A stretch of 64,000 bases of DNA, taken from contig CM067317.1 of assembly GCA_034231615.1 (NCBI GenBank), positions 44,834,652-44,898,651 of the forward strand, in the 5' to 3' direction. This stretch comes from Meghimatium bilineatum. Lineage: Eukaryota > Mollusca > Gastropoda > Stylommatophora > Philomycidae. The notes below the pieces were generated by a model that ran no database searches, had not been told where the DNA came from, and saw only the letters and a list, made by a program, of their open reading frames with translations. Each line of letters starts with the position of its first letter. Positions within the stretch are counted from its first letter, which is position 1. Positions 1-8,733 of this stretch are shown piece by piece. A program made the position numbers and the translations under genes.

Positions 1-676
1 AGAAACTAAAGAATTAATATACCGAAAACGAATACTACTTGGCACAAATTTAAAAGGCTGCACAACGTAGGGGCCTATTTCATAGTCCTACTACTCGGCA
101 GAAATCACACGACGTACATTCGTGTTGGTTATTTCAGTGAAAGCGGAAGGAGAGGAAATAACTAGTAACTAGGGGTCAAGATTAGGCTGTGGCTATTGTC
201 ATGGTCATTATTATGTCGATGATCACTCTATGAACCACAGGACTTTAAGAATGGATGACTGCGCCATGCGTGAATGGAGTACATTGGGATTCTACACCTT
301 CCTTGATATGTTGCCTTGATCATGCTGGATTTCAGTGTATTGAAACAGCTGATAGGTTGGCTTCATGGGCAAAGATATCAGGACATATGACAATCGACAT
401 ATGGTGCATTTTGATTTCATTTTGTGTGCGTATTTTGGATGAGAACACAGTGACAGACAAGACTTTTAGTAAGAGATTGAGTTAGTTTGCAATAGCTTGA
501 GGGGATAGCGGATGATGACGATAAGGAGTGGACTGAGTAAGATAATTTCCGAGTTATGGATAGTATCATCATACATACCCTTTTGCCATCTAAATAAAGG
601 AAAAGAACTCTTATTGGGTTGTCTGGAGTGTAATGCCATCGGCGTAGAAATTCACTAATCACTAGAGATTGTCTTC
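1..676. other. No supportable gene
   Basis: I see only short unremarkable open frames without recognisable motifs. The stretch ends at the target-site duplication of a LINE fragment at 677-687. Confidence 0.5.
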
Positions 677-687
677 GATATGCAGAT

Positions 688-1021
688 TCTTCTTCTTCTT
701 TCGTTCACTTGAAACATGTCTATATCTGTAATTTTGTCTCCTTAATAAAACTCACTGTCTTTTGTAGTTCATACAGTGTCCCATAGAGTTTTGATTCCAG
801 TGTTGTTTCCTCTGGCCAATATGTCTGCCTCAGCGTTTCATGCTCAGAACACTCTTGAAGTATATGTTTGGCACTCTGTGCTGCCTGTCCACATGTACAC
901 ATGGCTGTGTTGCCAATCTTGAACTTTGTATACATGTGACTGCGGAGTCGGTAGTGTCCTATTCTGAGACGTAGAATTATAACTTGTTCTGATCTGTTCA
1001 TAATATGATAGTCATCTTGTG
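688..1021 (-). mobile_element. LINE family A, 5'-truncated 3' fragment
   Basis: The minus strand encodes the C-terminus of the RNase H-bearing LINE that is repeated at 8.7-22 kb: a cysteine-rich CTCG...H...C knuckle followed by LYGTLYELQKTVSFIKET. The 3' end carries a short GAA-repeat tail (TTC on the + strand at 688-701). The insert is bounded by a perfect 11-bp target-site duplication GATATGCAGAT (677-687 and 1022-1032). Only about 330 bp were inserted, which is typical of target-primed reverse transcription with early 5' truncation. Relative to the longer copies it has point differences but the same termination. Confidence 0.9.
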
Positions 1022-1670
1022 GATATGCAGATGACACTATCCTTTTAGCAGAAAGTGAAAAGGAACTACTGGCTAATAGATCAAGTACAGAATATGGACT
1101 AGATGTAGGAAAAAAATATATAAAACCATAGAATCAGAAGAACATGTGCTAGACATGAACATACATGTAGAGATACTGTAACACGTGGATCATTTCCAAT
1201 ATATTGGACACATAATCACAAATGGTAGATGTTAAAAAGAAGTTAAAAGGAGAATAGAAATGGCTAAAATTACTTTCAATGACATGATAAAAATATTAAC
1301 ATCTAAACAAATTACAGACATACTAAAATATTGGAATTATAAAATGATACATTTATTCTATATTGATGTATTCCTATGGCTCAGAAATTGGACAATGAAC
1401 AAACAACTAGGAGGCAGAATTGAAGACAAAAACGAACAAAGAAGTTCTAATAACACGTCGTATGAAGAAAGAATTATTGAAGAAAATAAAAATCAAACAA
1501 ATAAAGTATTTTGGACATCTTAAAAGACATGAGAACATGTTGAAGACCTTACTTGAGGGTAAAGTCGAGGGCATGAGAACAAGAGATGCAGATAGGAGAG
1601 AAAAATCATGATATGGACAGGTTACAGTCTAGAAGAGTGCACCACTGAGGTAAAATTCGGCAATCGATAA
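1022..1670 (+). pseudogene. RTE-like LINE reverse transcriptase, degenerate 3' half
   Basis: The frame begins GYADDTILLAESEKELL, the catalytic YADD block of a reverse transcriptase. It continues through several stops and frameshifts to the C-terminal block with IKQIKYFGHLKRHE and LLEGKVEGMR, a pattern common in RTE/BovB-grade animal LINEs. The YADD block abuts the LINE A insertion at 688-1021, so this element was the insertion target. Upstream RT blocks are not recognisable before 677. It is non-functional. The exact clade is uncertain without a phylogeny. Confidence 0.75.
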
Positions 1671-1754
1671 TAAATAAGACTTCTGTAAAATTGTAGGAAT
1701 ATACAATTACTTAGGCATAGGTAGAACACCAGTGATGTGAAACAGAAGTTAAAA

Positions 1755-2275
1755 GGAGAATAGGAATGGCTAAAAGTACCTTCAATGACATGAGGAAAAT
1801 ATTAATATCTAAACAAATTACAAAGTTAAAAATGAGAATTATAAAATGCTACATCTATTCCATATTAATGTATGGCTCAGAAACATGGACACTAAATAAA
1901 CAATTAGAAGACAAAATTGATGCCTTTGAGATGTGGGTATATAGAAGAATAGGGAGAACATCATGGAAAGAGAAGAAAACAAATAAAGAGGTGCTAAAGA
2001 CACTTAATATGAAGAAAGAACTACTAAGAGAAATAAAGATCAGGCAAATAAAATACTTTGGACACATTAAAAGACATGACACCCTATTGAAGACCTTACT
2101 TGAGGGTAAAGTCAAAGGGAAGCGAGCAAGAGATAGGCAGAGATACAAGTGGGAGAGTAACATTACACGATGGACAGGTTACAGTCTAGCAGAGTGCACC
2201 ACCGAGACAGGAGATGTTGGAGATACGTTGAGATACGTTGCAGCCAACCTTTGTTGCGGAGACGGCACTTGATGA
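1755..2275 (+). pseudogene. RTE-like LINE reverse transcriptase C-terminus
   Basis: A 168-codon open frame from 1766 encodes the region after the RT fingers/palm: ILMYGSETWTLNKQLEDKI, then WVYRRIGRTSWKEK, IKIRQIKYFGHIKRHD, LLEGKVKGKRARDRQRYKW and a terminal GDGT before the stop. This block order is characteristic of the extreme C-terminus of RTE-type LINE ORF2. It is followed by a short GATGAT tail, consistent with the element's 3' end. It repeats the same region as the 1022-1670 copy, so it is a second, younger and less decayed fragment of the same family. The start methionine is not a biological start. Confidence 0.8.
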
Positions 2276-2280
2276 TGATG

Positions 2281-3335
2281 AGAACACCAGATTTGTTTAG
2301 TTTTACAACCACCAACAGACTATCAGTCTATGTGGTATAGGCCTACATATGAAAACATACAAATAACAATATACAAGATATTTTCATCATATTCTTTTTA
2401 AAGAATATATACAGCAAACAGTGAACAAACAATAAAAGCAGTAAAAACAATAGTACTATCATAGAGACACTAGAACGCAGACATTAAAATAGTAGGGCGT
2501 CCAAAGTGACAATAACATGTGTACACAAGTTGTCATGGGTTAGGCCTATATAGGCCAATAGATGAGACTCTTGTTCCATGACTAGAATAAGTCAGCTTGA
2601 TTTGAAATGTGGTGTCGCTAGAAAGGAGAGGTTTCATGGGCGAGATAGAAAGATGGTCAGTCAACGTACAATGGCGGACACACTCAAGGAGAGATCTGAG
2701 CACCTATGGACTTGTCCTAGTGCAGTGACGATGATCCAACAACTAACTAATAGGTGAGACAGACTTAAGATTGAGTGGCCGCTTCTGTAGGCATCTTCAT
2801 GCCATTAAAAAAAAAGCAAACCTACTCCTGTCGCCATACAATTCAGTGGTGATTGTCATCATGGTGCTTTCATATCCAGGTCACTGTCGTTACGACTGAT
2901 GCTAAATCTAGATACGCCCTTTAAAATCGGTTTACATTTGAGTTTAGTACCCTTAAGCCTTAATTGCGATCACTCATTTGTTTACATTTTGGATTTTATT
3001 GCTGTCCATGTTGTTTTCAGTAATACTTTTTTCATACCGTTTTAATTTCCCCCCGTTTCCTTTTTTTTTTAAACCCGCTTCCAGGACAACTTTTTTACTC
3101 GTATGTCATTGGCGTCTTTGACATCGTACTGTTTTAATGTCTGCATTCTGGTGCCTCTGTTTTAGTAGGATAACATTATTTTTACTGTTTCTATTGTTTG
3201 TTCACTGTTTTGTATATTCTTGAAAAGACCTTATGGTTGAAAATATCTTGTATATTATCATGTGTATGTTTTCATATGTATACCACGTAGACCGATAGTC
3301 TGTTGGTTATCATACAATTACAAACATCTTGTGCT
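2281..3335. repeat. Inverted-repeat pair, arms about 210 bp
   Basis: The segments at about 2281-2500 and 3125-3335 are imperfect reverse complements of each other. They share a block around TGTTTGTTCACTGTTT and a block around TATGTTTTCATATGTA, each read on the opposite strand. The arms enclose about 620 bp that include a LINE B tail (2526-2757). This could be a fold-back element or two oppositely oriented copies of one dispersed repeat. Arm identity looks moderate, so it is not recent. Confidence 0.65.
2526..2757 (+). pseudogene. LINE family B, 3' end fragment
   Basis: The segment matches the C-terminal part of the second RNase H-type LINE family in this window. A shared block encodes an LKCGV-like motif, then MADTLKERSEHLWTC, ending near GATGATCCA followed by ACTAACTAA-type repeats. 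The same ending recurs at 7.9, 23.7 and 59.9 kb. No long frame survives. Confidence 0.6.
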
Positions 3336-3384
3336 CTACATAAGCACTAAGGTTTGTTTGTTTGTTTTGCGTTCGCTCCATTGT

Positions 3385-3730
3385 AACCATCACGGATATC
3401 CGTGCGATTTCCACCGGGAGCGTGATTACGTTGTGCCACCGTTATGCGCCTTGTAGGCCTAGCACATCCAATTTCGGCATGCCTTGACAATTCGGGTAGG
3501 CTTCCCTTAGCCTGTGACAGCCTCTATATCTGTCTCCAGGCACGCGTAGTGGAGACTCTTCGCCCAGACGATTTTTGCTCTCGTCTGACTCGCACGAGGT
3601 GTTCCACTGTCTATGAACTTGCCTTGTGTAATTGGACGTGCTGTGCCTGTGCCCATTGGGTACTGAACCGTTTCTCATCCATGAGCCTGGTTCCTTAAGG
3701 GGAAAAACTCAACAGAGGAGTTGGACCCTG
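3385..3730. other. GC- and CpG-rich island of unknown nature
   Basis: The segment is clearly richer in G+C and CpG than its AT-rich surroundings. It is open for about 80 codons on both strands (3444-3698 + and 3442-3678 -), which is a composition effect. I recognise no domain in either. Candidates are the 5' or GC-rich part of a LINE, or a piece of older unique sequence. An RTE-like 3' end (TGCAGCCAACCTACGTTGC then GATGATGA) lies just downstream at 3770-3810, so LINE origin is plausible. Confidence 0.35.
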
Positions 3731-3954
3731 GCCGCACTAAGGTAAAATACAGGGAATGTTGCGGGTGCATTGCAGCCAACCTACGTTGCGGAGAGGATAC
3801 TTAATGATGATGAGAGATTATGCGATTGGTATGCTACGTTTGATGTCATAGGCTATTGGCCTATTGTACATATTTAAAAATATATAGTCCTGCCTATTTA
3901 TTTCAGTGATTATTTTTGGGATGTATTTTCTTTTTCTGCGATCAATTGTTAAAC

Positions 3955-4260
3955 ATCTAGTCCAATATTGGTCATGTATAGAGCGCTTTGTTTTAGGTCA
4001 TCTTGAGTTCCCAACAACTTATTTTGCACAGAAGCTCCTGTAAGTCCGATTGTCATTTCGAGAACAGTGAAACTGTGACAATCATGTAGTAGGCCTACGT
4101 GTTCTGGTGTCTGTGCTGCTGCCCCACATATGTAGGCTGCAGAGCTGCTAATACCAATTCTGTGTGAGTGCGAGTTTAGATAGTAGTGTCACGTTCTCAG
4201 TAGAAATATCCTGTGTTAATTACTGTTCAATTTGTTAATGTTGCCTTGCTCGGAGGTATA
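3955..4260 (-). pseudogene. RNase H-type LINE C-terminus, degenerate
   Basis: On the minus strand a frame with ICGAAAQTPEHV, then LLGTQDDLKQS, aligns in order with the cysteine knuckle and LYGTLYELQKT tail of LINE family A. It is clearly diverged, so it is a different, older family of the same type. Confidence 0.55.
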
Positions 4261-4277
4261 GTTTTATGGGATGCATC

Positions 4278-4444
4278 CAGGGCTGGTCTTAGGCCATTGC
4301 AACCTATGTGGCCGCAGTGGGCCCCGCACTTCATAGGCCCATAAATTCATATTAGAATTTATTTTATTATCCTCTTCCCTACCCAGATTGGGCCCCGCAC
4401 AATCCGTTTCGCATTGGGCCCCACAATTGTTAGGGCTGGCCCTG
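4278..4444. mobile_element. hAT-like MITE
   Basis: This 167-bp non-coding element begins CAGGGCTGGTCTTAGGC and ends with the imperfect inverse, TTAGGGCTGGCCCTG. It is flanked by an 8-bp duplication with one mismatch (GATGCATC at 4270-4277, CATGCATC at 4445-4452). CAGGG-type termini with 8-bp target duplications are the mark of hAT-derived MITEs. It contains repeated GGGCCCCGCA motifs and no coding capacity. Confidence 0.8.
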
Positions 4445-4456
4445 CATGCATCATAT

Positions 4457-5345
4457 AGGATAGGTGGGGGCAAAAACTGCACACTTTACACTTTAGTGTA
4501 TTCTGACACCTAGATCTAACTACGGGACACCAAACTCTATTCAGTGTTTAGCTTATCTATCAATCTTACATGAGGATATTGAAAACATAATTCTTACGTG
4601 TAGACAATACAATGATAGTTTATCATCAAGTGCCGTCTTCGCAACGAAGGTTGGCTGCAACGGATCTCCAACATCCCCTGTCTCTTGTCTTGGTGGTGCA
4701 CTCTACTATACTGTAACCTGTCCATCTTGTGATGCTACTCTCCCACTTGTGTCTCTGCCTACCTCTTGCTCGCTTCCCTTTGACTTTTCCCTCAAGTAAG
4801 ATCTTCAATAAGGTGTCATGTCTTTTAATGTGTCCAAAATATTTTATTTGCTTGATCTTTATTTCTCTTAGTAGTTCTTTCTTCATATTAAGTGTTTTTA
4901 GCACCTCTCTTTGTGTTTTCTTCTCTTTCCATGATGTTCTCCCTATTCGTCTATATACCCACATCTCAAAGGCATCATTTCTGTCGTCTACTGTTTTGTG
5001 TCTTAAACACTACTGTTTTGTGCCAGAATGTAGTGTCTTAAATATCAACGCATTGTCCATTTAAGTGTGACATAACAGTTTATGCACTTGGGTAAATGCT
5101 TTATTTTGTCTCGTTTTATGGAGCAAAGAGCCGCATCAAAAAAAGTGATGGTGCCTACAGACTATTATAAAATTGAGTGGGATCACCACTTCAACGGGTC
5201 CAGCAAACCGCCAGTGTGTAGTTGTGTGTTAAGAATAGATGTGTATAGTTTCTATCTTTAATCTGCAAAAAAAAAAGAATAATAATGGTAAATTCCGTTT
5301 TAAAGCTAATTTTTATAAGGTTGAATGATCATTTTTTGACCATTC
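4457..5345. mobile_element. AAAGATCCGC repeat family, copy 1, with nested LINE
   Basis: This is the first of four copies of a non-coding repeat that opens with GTAGGTGGGGGCAAA and holds conserved blocks such as TTAGTGTATTCTGACACCTA and TAGCTTATCTATC. Here the repeat is split at about 4621 by an RTE-like LINE tail and resumes near 5076 (TTTATGCACTTGGGTAAATG). Other copies are at 27.57, 51.12 and 60.40 kb. The mid-element GGCAAAGATCCGC hairpin is present but mutated. Confidence 0.65.
4622..4970 (-). pseudogene. RTE-like LINE reverse transcriptase C-terminus, nested
   Basis: The minus-strand frame repeats the blocks seen at 1.8-2.3 kb: WVYRRIGRTSWKEK, IKIKQIKYFGHIKRHD, LLEGKVKGKRARGRQRHKW and the terminal EDGT. 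At the DNA level it is close to the 1755-2275 copy, so both are young members of one family. It interrupts the repeat copy at 4457-5345. AGTTTAT occurs on both sides and may be the target-site duplication. Confidence 0.8.
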
Positions 5346-5990
5346 GTAGATCATGACCTGCATGAAAATACATTTATATAAATGTGAGAACTAGACACTA
5401 TATGGAGACTCAGAAAGAACAATTCTAGCTTATGAGCGTCTTATTAACTTATGAATACAGTCAAATCCCATTATAACAATTTAGTCTGAATCCAAAAATT
5501 ATAACAGAAATGTTTTCTATATACAATATAAAGAAATACAGAATATGCCTACATTTGAAAAGTTTTGTTAAATGGAGTAATATATTATATAAAGTGATGA
5601 ACTATAAAGGGATTCCACTGTATAAATATTACTGACACCTGTTACAAATCAGCCATAAGATAAATATATTTGTTCACAGCCAAATAGACAAACAACCACT
5701 TTAGTGGTAGCGAAGTGGCATAAGCTTATTTCATTTGAATGTATGATGAGGCATTGTTTCCTTTCTAAAACTATTGTGCAAAAAAACAGTTGATATTGGA
5801 AGAAGAAGAGCTGCAAAAGTCTTGTATTGGCAACATCAAGAAATGGTCAGGGCATGATTTTTCCACACTTATCAAATGACTGAGTACAAGTGTTTGGATG
5901 ACTTGTCTGTTGATGTCTCCAATGTGGCACTCCTACAACATTGATGAGTTATAGATATTATTATTACTTTCATTCTGTTCTCTGGATTAC
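5346..5990. other. AT-rich sequence, nothing recognised
   Basis: There are no domains or repeats. A pyrimidine-rich tract at 5960-5994 leads into the candidate exon that follows. Confidence 0.4.
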
Positions 5991-5996
5991 ATCCAG

Positions 5997-6167
5997 CTAA
6001 ACAGCAGGAGAGTTTGAGAATGAACTCAGAAGAAATAATTGAAGCACTAGTGTCACTTTTGTATTTCACTACCCTCACTCCAGAGTTGTCTGTTTTACCG
6101 TATGTTCCTCCAGAGTTATCTGTTCTACCGTATGTTCATTCAAACAATTCAAGCTCTGACTTTCCAG
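5997..6167 (+). CDS. Candidate ARM-repeat exon of the TIR gene
   Basis: A pyrimidine-rich tract and AG at 5995-5996 precede a 171-bp open stretch that ends at a good donor, CCAG|gtgatg (6167/6168). The encoded segment has a helical pattern, EEIIEALVSLLYFTTLTPEL, that resembles an armadillo-type helix. It is followed by a near-exact 30-bp (10-residue) duplication around PELSVLPYV and a Ser/Asn-rich end. Both borders are phase 1, and the downstream border fits the 5' edge of the 8034 exon. An alternative acceptor is at 6004. Assignment to ARM rests on pattern only. If real, it is the most upstream exon of the gene in the window. Confidence 0.4.
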
Positions 6168-6203
6168 GTGATGTGTAGAATATCATTCACCTTCTATACA
6201 ATT

Positions 6204-6489
6204 GTGGGGGCTAGCAAGTCTTATTGTGGGGGCTAGCAAGTCTTATTGTGGGGGCTAGCAAGTCTTATTGTGGGGGCTAGCAAGTCTTATTGTGGGGGCT
6301 AGCAAGTCTTATTGTGGGGGCTAGCAAGTCTTATTGTGGGGGCTAGCAAGTCTTATTGTGGGGGCTAGCAAGTCTTATTGTGGGGGCTAGCAAGTCTTAT
6401 TGTGGGGGCTAGCAAGTCTTATTGTGGGGGCTAGCAAGTCTTATTGTGGGGGCTAGCAAGTCTTATTGTGGGGGCTAGCAAGTCTTATT
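6204..6489. repeat. 22-bp minisatellite, 13 copies
   Basis: The unit GTGGGGGCTAGCAAGTCTTA plus TT recurs 13 times with no variation that I could see. The unit is G-rich on the + strand. Perfect identity implies very recent expansion or continuing homogenisation. It lies 36 bp after the donor of the 5997-6167 candidate exon, so it would be intronic. Confidence 0.97.
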
Positions 6490-6574
6490 TCAACATTCAT
6501 ATATATATATATTTTTCTTAGTACAATGTGACAGAATATTAGTTGATGTTAGTATTAATATTTCCCACTCCTAG

Positions 6575-6800
6575 TGCTACAGAAGATGATGTAGAAGGAT
6601 TTTGAGAATACCATAGATAGTGAAGAAAGATGAATCAAAAGGTGATAAGAAAATATCAAAGATGGTTGGCTTCTAATTAACATTATTAACAAGAAAGCTG
6701 AGGTATTTTGGCCACGTGAAGAGACACAACTGCATATACAGATTAATAATGGATGCTATAGATGCTGGTCCATCCAAGATTATGATGAATAAGAGACATC
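6575..6800 (+). pseudogene. RTE-like LINE C-terminal fragment
   Basis: Fragments in shifting frames give ILRIPWIVKKDESK, then RKLRYFGHVKRHN and MDAID. This matches the order of motifs in the RTE-type C-terminal block. Frameshifts and stops are frequent, so it is an old copy. Confidence 0.55.
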
Positions 6801-7950
6801 TCAGATTGTTTCAGCGTGCCTTTAGCTTCAACAGCTCTGCTCACCCAGGGTCATGAGGAGTTCAAGACTATGTTCTATAAAGAATCTTACCTCATGAATG
6901 TTCACAGTGCTTGGGCCTTCACAGCTCAGTGCGCAGGTAAAACATTCAGGGAGGTGAGTGGGGCCTTAGCTGTTACTAAGAGTAGCATGACCATGGAGAT
7001 TATGGTGGTGACCAAAGCATTTGAGTGGGTAGGCACACAGAAGGTAACACAGGTATGCATCTTGAGTGATTCTATGATTCATGATTAGAAACTGGCCTCA
7101 CAGCACATGGGGCATTCCCGTAAGTGCTCTGCCCTCTGTTCCAGCAGCCATTCGACTCGATGGTGTTTCGAGTCTAATGCTGCAGAAACAGACGTTGACA
7201 TCAGGGCACAACTCTGGCCGTTGCGACAGGTTTCTTTGTTGTTCCGCCCACCCACACCGTGCCTGTAACTAGTTCAAGCACAATGTCGGCCTGTCGGAAC
7301 AACATGGTAACTATTATCGAAGGTTACGACTACAGGATTGTATAGATGGCGTGCCATGAAGCTTCTATAAGAAGATAACCTCAATATAAAGGCATGTCAT
7401 CTACTAAGGTTTTCTGTTGCATGGTCGTGCATGCGGTTGCGTCTGTGGGTCTCACCAATGGTTAACTAGACAAACCAACCAAGAAACAGAAAACCTTAGT
7501 AGATGACAAGTGGATCTTGTTCACGAACAGTGGATTGAGGCCTTGAGGAGGATGAGGCTGAAAGTTGTTACATTTATTTTATTGCTGGAACATGTGGGTG
7601 TTCGAGGCAACGAAAGAGCAGATCAACTGGAGTCATGCGCGATTGTGGCTTAGGGCGATGGGGCAATGGATTATCGAACTTACATTTTGAACTCCTTAAA
7701 AGATATAGCACGTGAGAGTGAGACAAGTGTGGATGGTGATTATTTTTTCAATGTCCAGGATTAAAGATCAGGGTTTGAAATGCAGTGTTGCTAAAAGTGA
7801 ATATTTTAGAGGGTGCAGAAGAATGATAGTCAACCAGCAGAAGATCGGTACTGTCAGCAGAAGTGTAATGGCAGATACACTCAGAAAGAGATTGGAGCAA
7901 CTATGGATGTATCCAGTTTGCAGTCATGATGATCCAACGACTAACTAACT
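6800..7950 (+). pseudogene. LINE family B, RNase H region, broken by inserts
   Basis: The frame at 6816-7088 contains SAWAFTAQCAGKTFREVSGA, then MEIMVVTKAFEW and CILSDSM, the layout of an RNase H domain (small-residue strand, ME helix, SDS strand). The DNA then passes through GC-rich foreign sequence (about 7090-7510). It resumes with an EQW, a GVRGNERADQLE-like motif near 7600 (the last RNase H block) and a C-terminal piece at 7712-7948 ending before ACTAACTAAC. The same domain is seen at 12.1, 15.7, 19.4 and 23.3 kb. Confidence 0.65.
7395..7508. mobile_element. Small element with perfect 24-bp terminal inverted repeats
   Basis: The left arm starts at 7395 with TGTCATCTACTAAGG and the right arm ends at 7508 as its exact reverse complement. 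The arms are 24 bp each and flank 66 bp. It lies inside the foreign block that interrupts the LINE B copy. No clear target duplication was found, so it could be a MITE or a hairpin-forming remnant. Confidence 0.6.
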
Positions 7951-8033
7951 ATACGATGTTTTACAAGAAGTTAGTGTTGATGCAAGTCTGAGACTGTTTA
8001 GTGACTGTTTTTTCTGTGATGTGTGATCTGCAG

Positions 8034-8142
8034 GTAGTGATGCCCTTACATAAACTCTAATGATGAGTTCCTCAAATCTATTGCTATGTTGACACTTGCA
8101 TACATAGTAGAGGAGGATGAGAATGATAAACTTATGAAACAG
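8034..8142 (+). pseudogene. ARM-repeat exon of the TIR gene, frame broken
   Basis: An acceptor (GATCTGCAG|gtagtg) and a strong donor (AAACAG|gtgagt) bound 109 bp. The 3' two thirds read NDEFLKSIAMLTLAYIV then EEDENDKLMKQ, typical of an armadillo-type helix pair in this gene class. The 5' third reads GSDALT only in another frame, which is the one that fits the phase-1 donor of the preceding candidate exon. No single frame is open across the exon (TAA or TGA occurs in every frame near 8034-8060). The shift point is about 8050-8062. Either the gene is a pseudogene, or one base is wrong in the assembly, or a downstream acceptor is used. It ends at a codon boundary, which does not match the next recognised exon. 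Confidence 0.55.
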
Positions 8143-8733
8143 GTGAGTACTTCAGAAATGATCTTGTGAGTATAGCTGCTTCTCCAAGAGTATAGCTTAA
8201 AATATGATTAGGATATTTATAAACAAAGAGCAGATCAAATAGAAATAAATGTTGAAGAAAAATGTAGAAATACACAATATTCAGATTCTCATATCTAGTT
8301 GTATATATTATTTTTCTCCCTTATATCTATGTATATTTTCTTAGTTACAAAGCTTGTTTCATCTATATAGATCTATGACCTATTCTTCTTCTTCTGCATT
8401 CTTTCTCACACTATTGCTTGTTTATAGCATGTAACCCAGATAATAAAATGTATTATACCATAGTTTACAGATCGACTGTGATATCTGCATCCTTTGAACT
8501 GACACATTCGACTTGTCTCACCTAAATATTTGGTATTGGCAGTCAATTCCATCCCCAAAACCTCCTTAGTATTGCTATATATAGGGAATACATTAAAGGG
8601 GAACAATTCTTTTTTCACCTTTCAGACCTAAGCAACATTTGGGTGATTTATCTGTTGTTATCCTATGAGGTTCAAATAATGGCAATGATGGTTATTGATA
8701 TTGAGGTCCCCCATCGGAGAGTAGGTATGATCC
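8143..8733. other. AT-rich intronic sequence, nothing recognised
   Basis: No motif or repeat is seen. The segment ends with the 11-bp target-site duplication AGGTATGATCC (8723-8733) of LINE copy A. Confidence 0.4.

Noticed and set aside
3442..3698. Two opposed frames of about 80 codons
   Set aside because: Both result from GC-rich composition; no recognisable motif and no splice or promoter context.
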